DNA from: Haematobia irritans
Taxonomy: Eukaryota > Arthropoda > Insecta > Diptera > Muscidae
Assembly: GCF_050003625.1 (NCBI RefSeq)
Contig: NC_134399.1
Coordinates: forward strand, 154,126,473-154,190,472
Reading direction: 5' to 3'
Length of the DNA: 64,000 bases
The notes below the pieces were generated by a model. It did not search any database. It saw nothing but the letters and a program-made list of their open reading frames with translations, and was not told the origin of the DNA. Positions 31,801 to 43,859 of this stretch are shown piece after piece; positions within the stretch are counted from its first letter, which is position 1; every line of letters begins with the position of its first letter. The position numbers were made by a program, and so were the translations under genes.

Positions 31801-32424
31801 AGTGCTGCAGCAGGAGACATTAAATCTCAAAGCAAAAGTTTTCTTTTGTCATTCTCATCTTAGTTTTGACTTGAGGTTTCAGAAGTTGTATTGTTTCTTG
31901 GCTGCGATGGAAATGCCAAGGCAGAGAATGCGTTGATCCCAAACCTTGGTTGTTGCATTGAACCCACCAGAAAGGATGATAGTTTCCAATACCACATCTG
32001 CAATTTGATATTTTCACTTCCTTCTTTAGTGCAGGAAATTGAACCAGCATAGACAGGGAATACCACTCTCTGTTTGCTGTGGTAATAATTTCTAGAGAAA
32101 ACTCTTAAGTTTGCGTATATTTATTTTAGCTTTCAATTATGGTCTATATAAAACACAAGAAAAAGTTCAATCTGATTTGCTGGTTTTGTGTTAAAAAGTC
32201 TGTCGGACATTATTATTCTTAAGTTTTGCTAAATATAATATTTATTTGACCGTCGAGGGGGATCGAAACTGATAAGAAATTCATTGTCAGTTGTATGTAG
32301 CAGGTGACGTGAACAAAATATTAATATTTGAACGTTTTTCTAGCTATTGAAGAATATTATGAACGTGCTAACTTTAACCACATTGCAATTGCAATTTTTG
32401 CCAAAAACTGTGCATTTTGTAGAT
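31801..32424. other. unassigned DNA
   Basis: No repeat match within the window and no convincing exon. Two overlapping ORFs of 68 and 76 codons (near 31820-32066) have no recognised features. Confidence 0.25.
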
Positions 32425-32590
32425 CCATATTTTCTATAGCATATCAAATTCGTCAAATGTCTTCGGTGTTATATATAAGGTTTATGTTTTCATATACATA
32501 TATTTAAATCTGACCCGATCTGGACAAAATTTGCTAGAGTTCTACAAAATGTATAGACTTTAAATTAATGTCGGCTATTGCCTTGGGGTG
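32425..32590 (-). repeat. diverged copy of the family B right end
   Basis: GTAGATCCATATTTTCTATAG ... GGTGGAACGC is a poor match to the B segment that follows at 32599 in the same orientation, so B right ends are in tandem here, an older and a younger one. Confidence 0.55.
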
Positions 32591-32597
32591 GAACGCA

Positions 32598-33146
32598 AGT
32601 AAGGAAAGTCTAAAGTCGGGCGGGGCCGACTATATTATACCCTTCACCACTTTGTAGATCTAAATTTTCGATACCATATCACATCCGTCAAATATGTTTG
32701 GGGCTATATATAAAGGTTTGTCCCAAATACATACATTTAAATATCACTCGATCTGGACAGAATTTGATAGACTTCTACAAAATCTATAAACTCAAAATTT
32801 ATGTCGGCTAATGCAATAGGGTGGAATACAATGTTAGTAAAAAACAAGTAAGTAAGTAAGATATATATGGAAGCTAAATCTGAACCGATTTGGATAATAC
32901 TTTGCAAGTTTATCGATACTCATAAAATATTCGGATGTACGGAATTTGAAGAACATCGGTTGATAAACACGCCAATTATAACCAGATCGGGGATAAATAT
33001 ATATGACAGCTATATCTAAATCTGAACCGATTTTTTCCAAAATCAATAGCGATCGTCTTTGTTCCCCAAAACGACCCTGTGCCAAATTTGAGGGCGATCG
33101 GACTTAAACTGCGACCTGAACTTTGCGCACAAAAATACATGAACAA

Positions 33147-33177
<31 letters not shown>

Positions 33178-34245
33178 GACATCGCTAAATCGACTCAGAA
33201 TTTAATTCTAAGACGATCGGTATACTAAACGATGGGTCTCAGACTTTTCCTTCTTGGCGTTACATACAAATGCACAAACTTATTATACCCTGTACCACAG
33301 TAGTGGTGAAGGGTATAAATATGAGAAACATTTAAATCTGAAGCAATTTTAAGGAAACTTCGCAAAAGTTTATTTATGATTTATCGCTCGATATATATGT
33401 ATTAGAAGTTTAGGAAAATTAGAGTCATTTTTACAACTTTTCGACTAAGCAGTGGCGATTTTTCAAGGAAAATGTTGGTATTTTGACCCTTTTTTGTCGA
33501 AATCAGAAAAACATATATATGGGATCTATATCTAAATCTGAACCGATTTCAACCAAATTTAGCATGCATAGCTACAATGGTAATTCTACTCCCAGTGCGA
33601 AATTTCAATGCTAATTCTACTCCCTGTGCAAAATTTCAATTAAATCGGAGTAAAAGATTGGCCACTGTGGTCATATGAGTGTAAATCGGGCGAACGATAT
33701 ATATGGGAGCAATATCTAAATCTGAACCGATTTCAATAAATTATTATAAATAAATTTGGCACACTTGACTACACTACTAATTGTACTCCTAGTGCAAAAT
33801 TTCAACCGAATTGGGGTAAAACTCTGGCTTCTGGGACCATATTAGTCCATATCGGGCGAAAGATATATATGGGAGCTATATCTAAATCTGAACCGATTTC
33901 TATAAAATTTGGCACACTTGAGTATAGTCCTAATTGTTCTTCTTGTGCAAAATTTTAAGCAAAGATATATATGGGAGCTATATCTAAATCCGAACCGATT
34001 TCTTCCAAAATCAATAGGGTTCTATTCTGACCCAAAACAGAAACTTGTGCAAAATTTGAAGTCGATCGGACTAAAACTGCGACCTGGAATTTTATCACAA
34101 AAATGTGTTCACAGACAGACGGACCTGGCTAGATCGACTCAGGGACCCACCCTGAGCAATATTTCCAAATACACCATATGTCTATCTCGTCTCCTTCTGG
34201 GTGTTGCAAACATATGAACTAACTTATAATACCCTGTTCCACAAT
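32598..34245 (-). mobile_element. family B element, minus orientation, interrupted by family D
   Basis: AAGTAAGGAAAGTCTAAAG, the CGGGCGGGGCCG block and TATACCCTTCACCACTTTG mark the end. The tandem units read GGGAGCTATATCTAAATCTG. The far end is ATAATACCCTGTTCCACA at about 34235. The part 32844-33317 is a nested D element. Confidence 0.83.
32844..33317 (-). mobile_element. family D element nested in B
   Basis: Starts AACAAGTAAGTAAGTAAG, has the GACAGACAGACGGACGGACA tract (GTCY on minus), CATCGCTAAATCGACTCAG core, and ends TATACCCTGTACCACAGTAG followed by TGGTGAAGGGTATA. The surrounding B sequence resumes at AATATGAGAAACATTTAAA. Confidence 0.75.
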
Positions 34246-34662
34246 GTATACAAATATCGAAAATAATCGCAAAATATTCGAACTTCTCTATAAATCATGA
34301 TACATTTATTTCTTGCATCCTAAAAATATGCTATGAAATAATGTGTTTATCGCCGATCATAGGGTTACTAAGATTTATAATATCTAGGTTATTGATCAGC
34401 CACTTGCAGTGTTGCCACATTTAAGATTTTTTGTTGGTTGAATATGATAGGATTTTTACTGAAAAAATATGAACAAAATATTTTCAATTAATAAGTTAAT
34501 TGAAGCTAATAGTGTGTTTAATAAACAAACTCAACTAGAGAATCAATTTAAATAATTTAGGAAAATTATTGACATTTTACTAAAATAAAATATATGAAAT
34601 TATAACTACACGAAATATTAATCAAAGGTTTAAAAAATTTAATGGAATTGATTATTACTCGT
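34246..34662. other. unassigned AT-rich DNA
   Basis: Contains CAGTGTTGCCACATTT (34410), which resembles a hAT-type end, but no partner end or 8-bp duplication was found. Confidence 0.25.
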
Positions 34663-35446
34663 ATACCCTAAACCACATAGTGGTCAGGGTATAATAACTT
34701 TGATCTGCCAAAAAAATGTTCCTACCAGAAATATTGATTCTAGACCCCATAAATATATTCCGATCGCGCTTGGTGTCCGTCCGTCCGTCCAAGTATTTGG
34801 TGTCCGCAGGACAATTATTGACCGATTTTGATGAAATTTTGTACGTGGCGTTTTTTTTTTTTTTTGGTACAAGGACGAATGCTATTGAATTTGGAAAAAA
34901 TCGGATCAAATTTAGATATAGCTCCCATATATATGTATCGCCCTATTTCGATAAATGGGGTCAGATTGCGTTCATTTACTAACCGATCCGCGTCAAATTT
35001 TATACAAAGTAATCCAATAGACCACTCTTTAAGTATGCCAAATTTCATCGAAATTGGTTCAGATTTATAGCTCCCACATATATGTATCGCCCGATTTTCC
35101 CAAATTTGGCCATAAGTTCCTTATTTATCAAAGTTGGCCAAATCTAATTTTCTAAATCGGTCCAGATTTAGCTATAGCTCCCATATGTATGTATCGCCCG
35201 ATTTTCGAAAAGTTGATCTTAATAGCCTAATTTATTAACCGATCTTACTGAAATTTGGCACACAGTAACCTTCTGAGATATCTACCAAACATGGACGGGC
35301 GGACACAAAGGGCTAGATCGACTCAAGAGGAAATTTTCAGTCGATCGGTATATTCCATATTTTATGGGGTTTCTAAGCCTATTCGAATGGAATTAAGAGC
35401 AAAAATGATTAATTTTCTCCACCGACCTTTTGATTCCTAATGTTTT
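34663..35446 (+). mobile_element. family E non-coding element
   Basis: Starts ATACCCTAAACCACATAGTG followed by GTCAGGGTATAATAAC, with the tract GGTGTCCGTCCGTCCGTCC and about three diverged units with TATAGCTCCCATATATATG. The right end is undefined where family A begins. It shares the family A-D plan but has the least similar sequence. Confidence 0.65.
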
Positions 35447-36335
35447 TATACCCTCCACCATAGGATGGGGGATATATTAACTTTGTCATTCCGTTTGTAA
35501 CACATCAAAATATAGCTCTAAGACCCCATAAAGTATATATATTCTGGGTCATGGTGAAATTCTGAGTCGATCTAAGCATGTTCGTCCGTCCGTCTGTTGA
35601 AATCACGGTAACTTCCGAACAAAACCAGCTATCGACTTCAAACTTGGCACAAGTAGTTGTTATTGATGTAGGTCGGATGGTATTGCAAATGGGCCATATC
35701 GGTCCACTTTTACGTATAGCCCCCATATAAACGGACCCCCGATACGGTTGAAAATTGGTACGTGGTGTTAGTATATGGTCTCTAACAACCATGCAAAAAT
35801 TGGTCCATATTGGTCTATAATTTATATAGCCCCCATATAAACCGATCCCCATATTTGACCTCCCGAGTCTCTTGCAGGAGCAAAATTTATCCGATCCGGT
35901 TGAAATTTGGTACGTGGTGTTAGTGTATGGTCCTAACAACCATGCAAAAATTGGTCCATATCGGTCTATAATTATATATAGCCCCCATATAAACTGATCC
36001 CCAGATTTGACCTCCCGAGTCTCTTGCAGGAGCAAAATTTATCCGATCCGGTTGAAATTTGGTACGTGGTGTTAGTATGTGGTCTCTAACAAACACGATA
36101 TGAACATATCGGTCTATAATTATATATAGCCCCCATATAAACATTTCTCCAGATTTGATCTCCGGAGTCTCTTTTGAAGAAGCAAAATTCATCAGATCCG
36201 GTTGAAATTTGCAACGTGGTGTTAGTATGTGGCCGCTAATAACCATGCCAAATTTGGTCCAAATCGGTCTATAGTTATAAATAGCCGATCCCCAATCACA
36301 CAAAAATTGGCCCATATCGGTTCATAATCACTCGA
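35447..36335 (+). mobile_element. family A element, left part
   Basis: ATACCCTCCACCATAGGATG start, GTCCGTCCGTCTG tract and several AGCCCCCATATAAAC units. It breaks off at GGTTCATAATCA where a satellite array begins. Its right end is probably the segment at 38658-38846. Confidence 0.83.
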
Positions 36336-36815
36336 GCCAAAAATAATCCACCATAATTTTATTTCTATAGAAAATTTTGTCAAAATTTTATTTCTATAGA
36401 AAATTTTTTCAAAATGTTATTCCTATAGAAAATTTTGTCAAACTTTATTTCTATAGAAAATTTTTTCAAAACTTTATTTCTAAGAAAATTTTTTCAAAAT
36501 GTTATTCCTATAGAAAATTTTGGCAAAATTTTATTTCTATAGAAAATGTTGTCAAAATTTTAATTCTGAAGAGAATGTTGTCAAAATTTTAATTCATTGA
36601 AAATTTTGTCGAAATTTTATTTCTATAGAAAATTTTGTTAACATTTTATTTCTATAGAAAAATTTGTTAAAATCTTATTTCTGTAGAAAATTTTGTCCAA
36701 ATTTTACTTCTATAGAAAATGTTGTAAAAATTTTATTTTGTCAACATTTTATTTCTATAGAAACTTTTATCAACATTTTATTTCTATACAAAATTTTGTC
36801 AAACTTAATTATATA
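36336..36815 (-). repeat. 29-bp satellite array with conserved terminus
   Basis: Starts with ACTCGAGCCAAAAATAATCC (the satellite-associated terminus, reverse complement of the one at 17190), then about 15 units of TTTCTATAGAAAATTTTGTC plus AAAATTTTA. Units are moderately diverged. Confidence 0.8.
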
Positions 36816-38091
36816 CGTATGTAATCGGTCTTGTTTAGTTTAATATATACACGTACACTGTTAAAAAAATATGTTTTTCATATGTTCCGATATAAACAAA
36901 ATGTGTTTCGGGCACGATTTTAAACCACAATATATTTAAGTGCGAACATGTAATGTTCCTAAACTAACACTAAATGTTTGGGACATCTATATTAATATGT
37001 TAGAATATATTATGTTTGGGGCATGAATGTTTCATAAAAATAATATGTGTGAATGTAAACATATATAAATTAACAAATTTCGAGTAAACATATATATGTT
37101 GTGATATTTTATTCAGAGAGCGACAAAAAGAGAGTATAGAGAAAGAAATAGAGATGGAAACCGGGAGGGTTGACGAAAGATATCAACAGAACAAAGCGAG
37201 AGAATGAAAAAAGAACAATTTCTGTGAAACCGCTTGTATGTTGTTTCGGAAAACTGTTTTATGATAAGACTAAATATTTGATATGCTTAAGTCTAAATAT
37301 TATTTAATTTGAATAAAGAGAATAGACATTCGAAACCAAGAGAATAGACATTTGAAAAACAAACTGCATATGTTTTCGCCTTGAGAGCAGCATTTTATGC
37401 ATGTGTGAACATGTGTTTTGTTTATCATTTTGGCATTATGGGCACAATTTTTCGTTAAAATAAATCAGGGGTCTTCGTAAAAATAACGAAAGGGCACTAT
37501 ACTCTTTTTAGAGTTGGGACAGTAAAATGAAATAAGGAGGAAATAGTGAAAAATTACACAGTAAAATGTAAAAAAACAAACTTTAGTTCCTCTTTATTAA
37601 AAAGTAGTCCACGAGGAGTTGACGGACACCATCAAATATAAAAGCGGGCATTAAGTTCGAGTTTTACAGCTAAAACAATTTAAAAAGTTTATTTTCTTTA
37701 AAATGAATTATTAAAGAAAAATAAAAGGAATTTTAGAGCGATGGTGTTAAATGCTAGTAAAAAACTGTTCACTCCTAAATAAATTTAAATTTAAAATTAT
37801 GTATAAATGTTTATACTCGACTCCACATTCTTCTTTTGTTAGTTTTTGAATTCCTTCCAAATTTTAAAGTTTAGTACAAAAACAGTTTTTTATTAAAAAA
37901 TTGTTATTTTTGCAATAAAAAATAATATTTTATCCAAAAATCAGTCAATTTCGTTTATATTAAGCACTGTTACTGACTATAAATCTTTAATAACATACAT
38001 TTCGAAGTTTCATTTAAAAAAATTTAATATAGTATAAATATAAATGTGTAAATTAAAAAAAAAAACAAAAAAAACAAAAAAAAATGTTCTG

Positions 38092-38164
38092 TCGGAGCAG
38101 GGATTGAACCCACGACCCTTTGTATGCAAGGCAGACATGCTAACCACTGCTCCACGTGGCAAAC
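38092..38164 (-). repeat. tRNA-like module related to the SINE head
   Basis: On minus: GCAGTGGTTAGCATGTCTGC (A box) and GTCGTGGGTTCAATCCCTGC (B box), nearly the SINE head at 29689, but not followed by the SINE body. Confidence 0.65.
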
Positions 38165-38279
38165 AAATGTATGTTTCTGTTAAATAATGTTATGTTTGCA
38201 TGGGCTCGTGGGCGCTGCAAACTATGCTATATAAATGTAACTTAAAACGATAATTATCTACTGGTGACTATAACAGCTA

Positions 38280-38348
38280 CGTAGCCCAGTGGATAGTGTG
38301 TTGGCTTACAAACTGTATGGTCCTCGGTTCGATTCTCCGTGCAGGCGA
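38280..38348 (+). repeat. tRNA-like module
   Basis: GTAGCCCAGTGGATAGTG (A box) and CTCGGTTCGATTCTCCG (B box) about 45 bases apart; no acceptor stem pairing seen. Confidence 0.6.
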
Positions 38349-38657
38349 AAGGTAAAATTTAAAAAATTTATAAAAGTGAATAATTTCTTCAACATTGTTT
38401 GTATTACAGAAAAAGGTGCCAATAACTAAAAAATTTCGTGGAAGTGAAAATTACGAGTATGTTAGGGAATGAGCACAATCGTGTTTGGGAAAAATTCTTC
38501 CAAGCATATAATATTTTTGGCTCAAAATGCTTCCAAACATATAATATGTTCACATAAAATAAACATATTAATGTTTCGGCAGTATGCAATAATATATGTG
38601 CTTCCTGCAAAATATGTTTGGAACATATGTTAAAGAAGCGATTTTTTTGAGGGTGTA

Positions 38658-38846
38658 TGGACTACCTTGCAATTTAGAAGACGGTGTTAGGAAGTTTTAA
38701 GATACCTTGCCATCGGCAAGTGTTACCGCAACCCAAGTAATTCGATTGTGGATGACAGTCTTCAGTAGAAGTTTCTACGCAATACGCAATGGTGGAGGGT
38801 ACATAAGCTTCGGCCTGGCCGAACTTGCGGCCGTATATACTTGTTT
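38658..38846 (+). mobile_element. family A element, right end
   Basis: AACCCAAGTAATTCGATTGT, ATGGTGGAGGGTACATAAG, GGCCTGGCCGAACTTGCGG and TATATACTTGTTT are the A right end, probably belonging to the left part at 35447. Confidence 0.8.
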
Positions 38847-39135
38847 AATCATGAAATTTCAATTGGAGGAGAGAAAACGTTTATCTTTGTTAGTAATAAT
38901 ATGAACTGATATTTCTATTTGAAAGTAATTGCCGTAACATTTGTACACGAAATTAGAGGCATTCCCAACAACGCTTTTGTCAAGATTGTCTTCAATGTGA
39001 TTGAACTTTAAACTAACTGAGATGATTTTTCAGAAATTCAATACGATCATTAAGAAAATAAAATTGTAAGAAGGGCGTTTGTTCAACTGTTAATGATAAT
39101 ATATTCGAATATTAAAACTATAGTTGTAATATTAA

Positions 39136-39379
39136 CCCTCTAATGGCCAATCCCGCCTTTAGAAGGGCTTCATTAAATCAGGAAGCTTTTAGTAAAACAC
39201 ACCTTAAGGCAACAAATATGGGTAAAATAAGAAGAAAACTTTGATAAAACTGTTCAAGGGCTTTGCATCATTTAGTGAATTTTACCGTATAAATTTTTCT
39301 TGTTTAGTTTTCTTGCTTTTGTATCGTTAGCATTGAATATTTAATCAGGTGGCAAAAAAAAAATTGGGGCATTAGAGGT
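39136..39379. mobile_element. piggyBac-like MITE, about 244 bp
   Basis: TTAA then CCCTCTAATGGCCAAT at the left; the right end is ATTGGGGCATTAGAGGT, inverted and similar, but its TTAA has mutated to TAATAA. No ORF. Confidence 0.5.
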
Positions 39380-39482
39380 AATAATTACTTGACGTGTCGG
39401 CTACCCTGTTAGTAGCACATCTTAAAATATTTTATTAAACACTCTGAAGAGCACAAATTCGGTTGGGTTGATGTATGGTAAT

Positions 39483-39985
39483 CACACTCAAAAAAAGTGA
39501 ACTCTCTATTTCACTAAAGCCAATTTAACTTTATTTTAGTTCATAGAATTATTATGTTTGGAGAAAGTTTTCTTTACTCTAATAATTTTTTGTGTACGTT
39601 AGTTAAATTAACTAAACCCAAGGAAAAAAATATACTCAAATGAAGCATAAAGATTAACTAAATTCGTATCTTACACAAAATAGTTCAGAATTTCTTTAAA
39701 TTTGTAAATTTTACCAAAAATACGTCCATCATGAACTTCGTATGATATTCTTGCAATTTTGAACTCCAAGTTTTTCCTTCAAACTACAAAATTTTCTTTA
39801 ACAGTTGATAAAACTTAGTTATGTCTAATAAATTTTCTTGAATTTGTCAAAAAATATTTACTTATTTTTATGACATCGGCGTGATGCCAACGTTTGTAAT
39901 ACTGTTTAGTTAAAATTTTCTACAAATATTTTCTAAAATTAACCGAAAGTTTTCTTCCTGGTGGGTTCACTGTTTTTCAGTGCAT
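39483..39985. mobile_element. AT-rich MITE with GTGAAC ends
   Basis: CACTCAAAAAAAGTGAAC at the left and (reverse complement) CACTGAAAAACAGTGAACCC at the right are imperfect inverted repeats about 500 bases apart. Superfamily unknown. Confidence 0.45.
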
Positions 39986-40748
39986 ATCGTCAAATTGAGT
40001 TCCACATAAAATCTCTATTTCATATTTGGAATTGGATCTAGTGTGAACTAATGCATCTCATGAAATACTAATCAGTTTCAACTGCTCTTCAATTATCAAT
40101 TGTTTAGTTTATTAACAGGTCATAATTGTTGAAGTATTCTATATCAGTGATGTACAATCCATAGGTTAATAGGTTATCAAAATTGTTCAAATGAAAGCCA
40201 ATGTGTATTATCAAATTTCTATGTATTATTACTCTTAATATTAACATTAATACATAGTGTGGAACTGCACAAATTACACACTATTTATTTACTGTAAAAA
40301 ACGGATTATTTTAGATAAAAAAATAAGTTAGGTTGTTGCAATAGAGAGTTGTTTATTGTTCTATATGCTAAAAAAAATTGCAATTTTGTTTTCGTGTTAA
40401 AAAATTGTTTAGAAAAAAATAGTAGTCTTTTTTTTTGGTAAATGTTGAAGTCTTTTGCTGGCTTTAAAAGAAATTTGACCGTTTAACCCATTAGCATATT
40501 TTGGCAGCAAACATTTAATTTATTACAATCATTGTGTGCGTAAAAGTTTTAAAAGTTCTATATATAATAAACAATTTATTTGAGGAATATTTGGAACATA
40601 TATTAACAATTTTTAAAAGCTATTAGCTTGTTTAAAATTTGTGTACACCGCCCTTTTTTTTTTTTTTTGTTGTAGACTTAAATAAATTTTTGCTACCGAA
40701 AATTTCGCTAGAGGTGCATATTTGTAGACGTGCTAGAAAGAAAAAAAA
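39986..40748. other. unassigned AT-rich DNA
   Basis: No gene or window-internal repeat was recognised. Confidence 0.25.
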
Positions 40749-42164
40749 AACAAGTATATATGGCCGTAAGTTCGGCCAGGCCGTAAGTTCGGCCAGGCCG
40801 AATCTAATGTACCCTCCACCATGGACAGCGTAGAAACTTCTGCGAAAGACTGTCATCCACAATCGAATTACTTGGGTTGTGGTACTTAAATTGTCTTCTA
40901 AATTGTGAGTTAGTCCATACGTGGTATATATTAGACAAAAAAGGTATGTGTAGGTAAGTCTACAAATAATTACGAATCGATATGGACTTTTGCACGGTAC
41001 GTAGGGAGCCAGAATTGAAATATGGGGGCCGCTTATATGGGGCCAATATACAATTATGAACTTGATATGGACCAATTTTTGTGTGATTGGGGATCGGTTT
41101 ATCCTAGGGCTATATATAACTATAGACCGATATGGACCTAGTTAGGCATGGTTGTTAACGGCCACACAATTTACCACATTTCAACTGACTCGGATGAAAT
41201 TTGCTTCTCCAAGATGCTCCAAAGCCTAATCTAGGGATCGGTTTATATGGGGGCTATATATGATTATGGACTGACATGGATCACTTTTGGCATGGCTGTT
41301 AAATATCATATACTACCACCACTTACCAAATTTCAACCAGATCGGATGAATTTTGCTTCTCCAAAAGGCACCAGAGGTCAAATCTGGGGATCGGTTTATG
41401 TGGGGGCGATATATAATTATGGACCGATTTCGACCAATTTTTGCATGGGGTTTTGAGGCCATATATTAACACCACGTACCAAATATCAACTGAATCAGAT
41501 GAATTTTGGTCTTCCAAGAGGCTCCGGAGGTCAAATCTGGTGATCGGTTTATATGGGGGCTATATATAATTATGGACCGATGTGAACCAATTTTTGCAAG
41601 GTCATTAGAGACCATATACTAACAGCATGTACCAAATTTCAGCAGGATCGGATGAAATTTGCTTCTCTTAGAGGCTCCGCAAGCCAAATCGGGGGATCGG
41701 TTTATATGGGGGCTATATATAATTATTGACCGATGTGGACCAATTTTTGCATAGTTATTAGAGACCATATACTAACACAATATAGCAAGTTTCAGCCGGC
41801 TCGGATGAAATTTGCTTCTCCAAGAGGCTCCGAAAGCCAAATCGGGGGATCGGTTTATATGGGGGCTATATATAATTATGAACCGATGTGGACCAATTTT
41901 TGCGTGTTTATTAGAGACCATATACTAACCCCATGTACCAAATTTCAGCCGAATCGGATGAAACTTGCTTCTCTTAGAGGGTCTGCAAGCCAAATTTGGG
42001 GTCCGTTTATATGGGGGCTATACGTAAAAGTGGACCGATATGGCCCAATTGCAATACCATCCGACCTACATCAATAACAACTACTTGTGCCAAGTTTCAA
42101 GTCGATAGCTTGTTTCGTTCGGAAGTTAGCGTGATTTCAACAGACGGACGGACGGACATGCTAT
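40749..42164 (-). mobile_element. family A element, minus orientation
   Basis: Begins ACAAGTATATATGGCCGTAAG with a small duplication of GTAAGTTCGGCCAGGCC, then AATCTAATGTACCCTCCACC, tandem units with GGGGGCTATATATAATTATG, and the GACGGACGGACGGACATGCT tract. It stops there, fused to an oppositely oriented A sequence. Confidence 0.85.
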
Positions 42165-43503
42165 ATCTGACCACTTTTACGTATAGCCCCCATATAAACC
42201 GACGCTCAGATTTGGCTTGCGGAGCCTCTTGGAGGAGCAAAATTCATCCGATCCTGTTGAAATTTGGTACATGGTGTTAGTACATGGTCTCTAACAACCA
42301 TGCAAAAATTGGTCCAAATCGGTCCATAATTATATATAGCCCCCATATAGACCGATTCCCAGATTTGGCTTGCGGAGCCTCTAAGAGAAGTAAATTTCAT
42401 CCGATCCGGCTGAAATTTGGTACATGGTGTTAGTATATGTTTTGGTACGTGGTGTTAGTATATGGTCCCTAACCAGTATTGCCAGGTTGGTGGTTTCCCC
42501 CCAAATTTAGGGGATTTTTAGGGGTATCATTTTTTGGGGGGATTTTTGGGGGTAAAAAATTATTTTAGACCCTATAAAGTGGAGCAATTCTCAACAAAAT
42601 TTAGAACAATTCTGGCATGAATTTTGAAAAAAAAAAAAAATGAGGGAAGTCAACCCATGTTCTTAAATACAAGCAAGAATGTTAAGCAATGACATTCTGT
42701 TTTAAACGCATCTGTTGAAGGGGCATTTTTAATATTTGATACAATTAAAAACAAATTAAGATAATGGTATTGTAACATTAAATTATTGGTCTCATAATTT
42801 CACACCTACAATTTTGGCGAATAATGTACATATTTACTGAACTTTAATTTTTGTTTATTTTTTATTTCTATTAATTATATTTTATAAGCCGTTGTTTTAA
42901 TTAATTTGATTTGAACGATTTATACATTGAATTATATTTTTTTGTCTGCTCTTTATATTGATATACATTTTATTATTATACCCATAGAAAAATTACTTTC
43001 CTCAGGAACGAAATCTTAGACAAATAAACCCGAATTTGTGGATAGTGGTATAATGACGTTATCTACTGATTTTTATTTACTTCAAAAGAAATTTTGTTCT
43101 TCAGAAAAGAAAAATCTTTCAGTATATATATTTGTGTTAAATTTAATTTGTAAAGTGTATCACTGCAGGATTTTTTAACGAAATTTGGGACACCTTTTTG
43201 GCTTATTAACATTCTTAATTTTTTTGGGGGTTTTTGAAAAATGTCTAGACCAATTTTGGAGTTTTTTTCTTAAGATTTGGGGGGAAGTATCCAAAATCAA
43301 CTGGCAACACTGTCCCTAACAACCATGCAAAAATTGGTCCATACCGGTCTTAATTATATATAACCCCCATTTAAACCCATCCCCAGATTTGACCTCCGGA
43401 GCTATTGGAGGAGCAACATTCATCCGAACTGGTTGAAATTTGGTACATTGCGCTAGTATATGGCCGCTAACAACCATGCCAAAATTGGTCCATATCGGTC
43501 TAT
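42165..43503 (+). mobile_element. family A segment, plus orientation, interrupted by a hAT-type element
   Basis: ACTTTTACGTATAGCCCCCA starts the units in plus direction immediately after the minus-oriented copy. Lacks both family ends. Bases 42474-43312 are an insertion. Confidence 0.8.
42474..43312. mobile_element. non-autonomous hAT-type element, 839 bp
   Basis: Ends CAGTATTGCCAGGTTGG and (reverse complement) CAGTGTTGCCAGTTGA, flanked by a perfect 8-bp duplication TCCCTAAC (42466-42473 and 43313-43320). Subterminal G-runs (GGGGGGATTTTTGGGGG left, TTTGGGGGGAAG right). No transposase. The interrupted family A unit continues after the second TCCCTAAC. Confidence 0.88.
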
Positions 43504-43529
43504 CCTATTTTTAAACTCTTTTTTTACTT

Positions 43530-43850
43530 TGTTGTCAACATGCAAAAAGACAACAAATATAAAGACAATTTTATTAAATTTGAAGAATTTTTCACAATTA
43601 TTAAAGATAAGTTGACCTTAAATAGTCAAACGAAATGTTCTCTCATTTTAAGATACCCAATTTTAATTTGAATCACTTAATTATAAGGAAAAAACGACTT
43701 TATAGGAAAGTTCATCGTCTTTCGGACAAGGCAAGAAACTTTATATTAGAGAAATGCGTCTTCTATGCTAAGCAAAAAATGCATTCGTACAATTAAAAAA
43801 CATGAAATCTTTGACCTCACGGCAATAATTTTTTCAGTGTACACAAAATA
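43530..43850 (-). repeat. family I repeat, related to 19562-20000
   Basis: Its reverse complement starts CACTGAAAAAATTATTG and contains CTTATAATTAAGTGATTCAA, also found in the hAT-type element at 19695-19715. Probably a MITE of unknown type. Confidence 0.45.
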
Positions 43851-43859
43851 GTTGTTTAT

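Larger units (their letters stand above)
36854..38657. mobile_element. family K element, long copy with tRNA-like modules
   Basis: Starts ACACTGTTAAAAAAATATG and ends GAAGCGATTTTTTTGAGGGT, matching the ends of the short copy at 28256. CATATGTTT / AACATAT words fill both flanks; the centre holds about 1.2 kb of other DNA with two tRNA-like modules. Confidence 0.6.

Noticed and set aside
34410..34440. hAT element end CAGTGTTGCCACATTT
   Set aside because: No inverted partner and no 8-bp duplication nearby.
35505..36315. ORFs of 131-176 codons reading GSVYMGAIYNYGPIW repeats
   Set aside because: Translation of family A tandem units; found on whichever strand the element lies.
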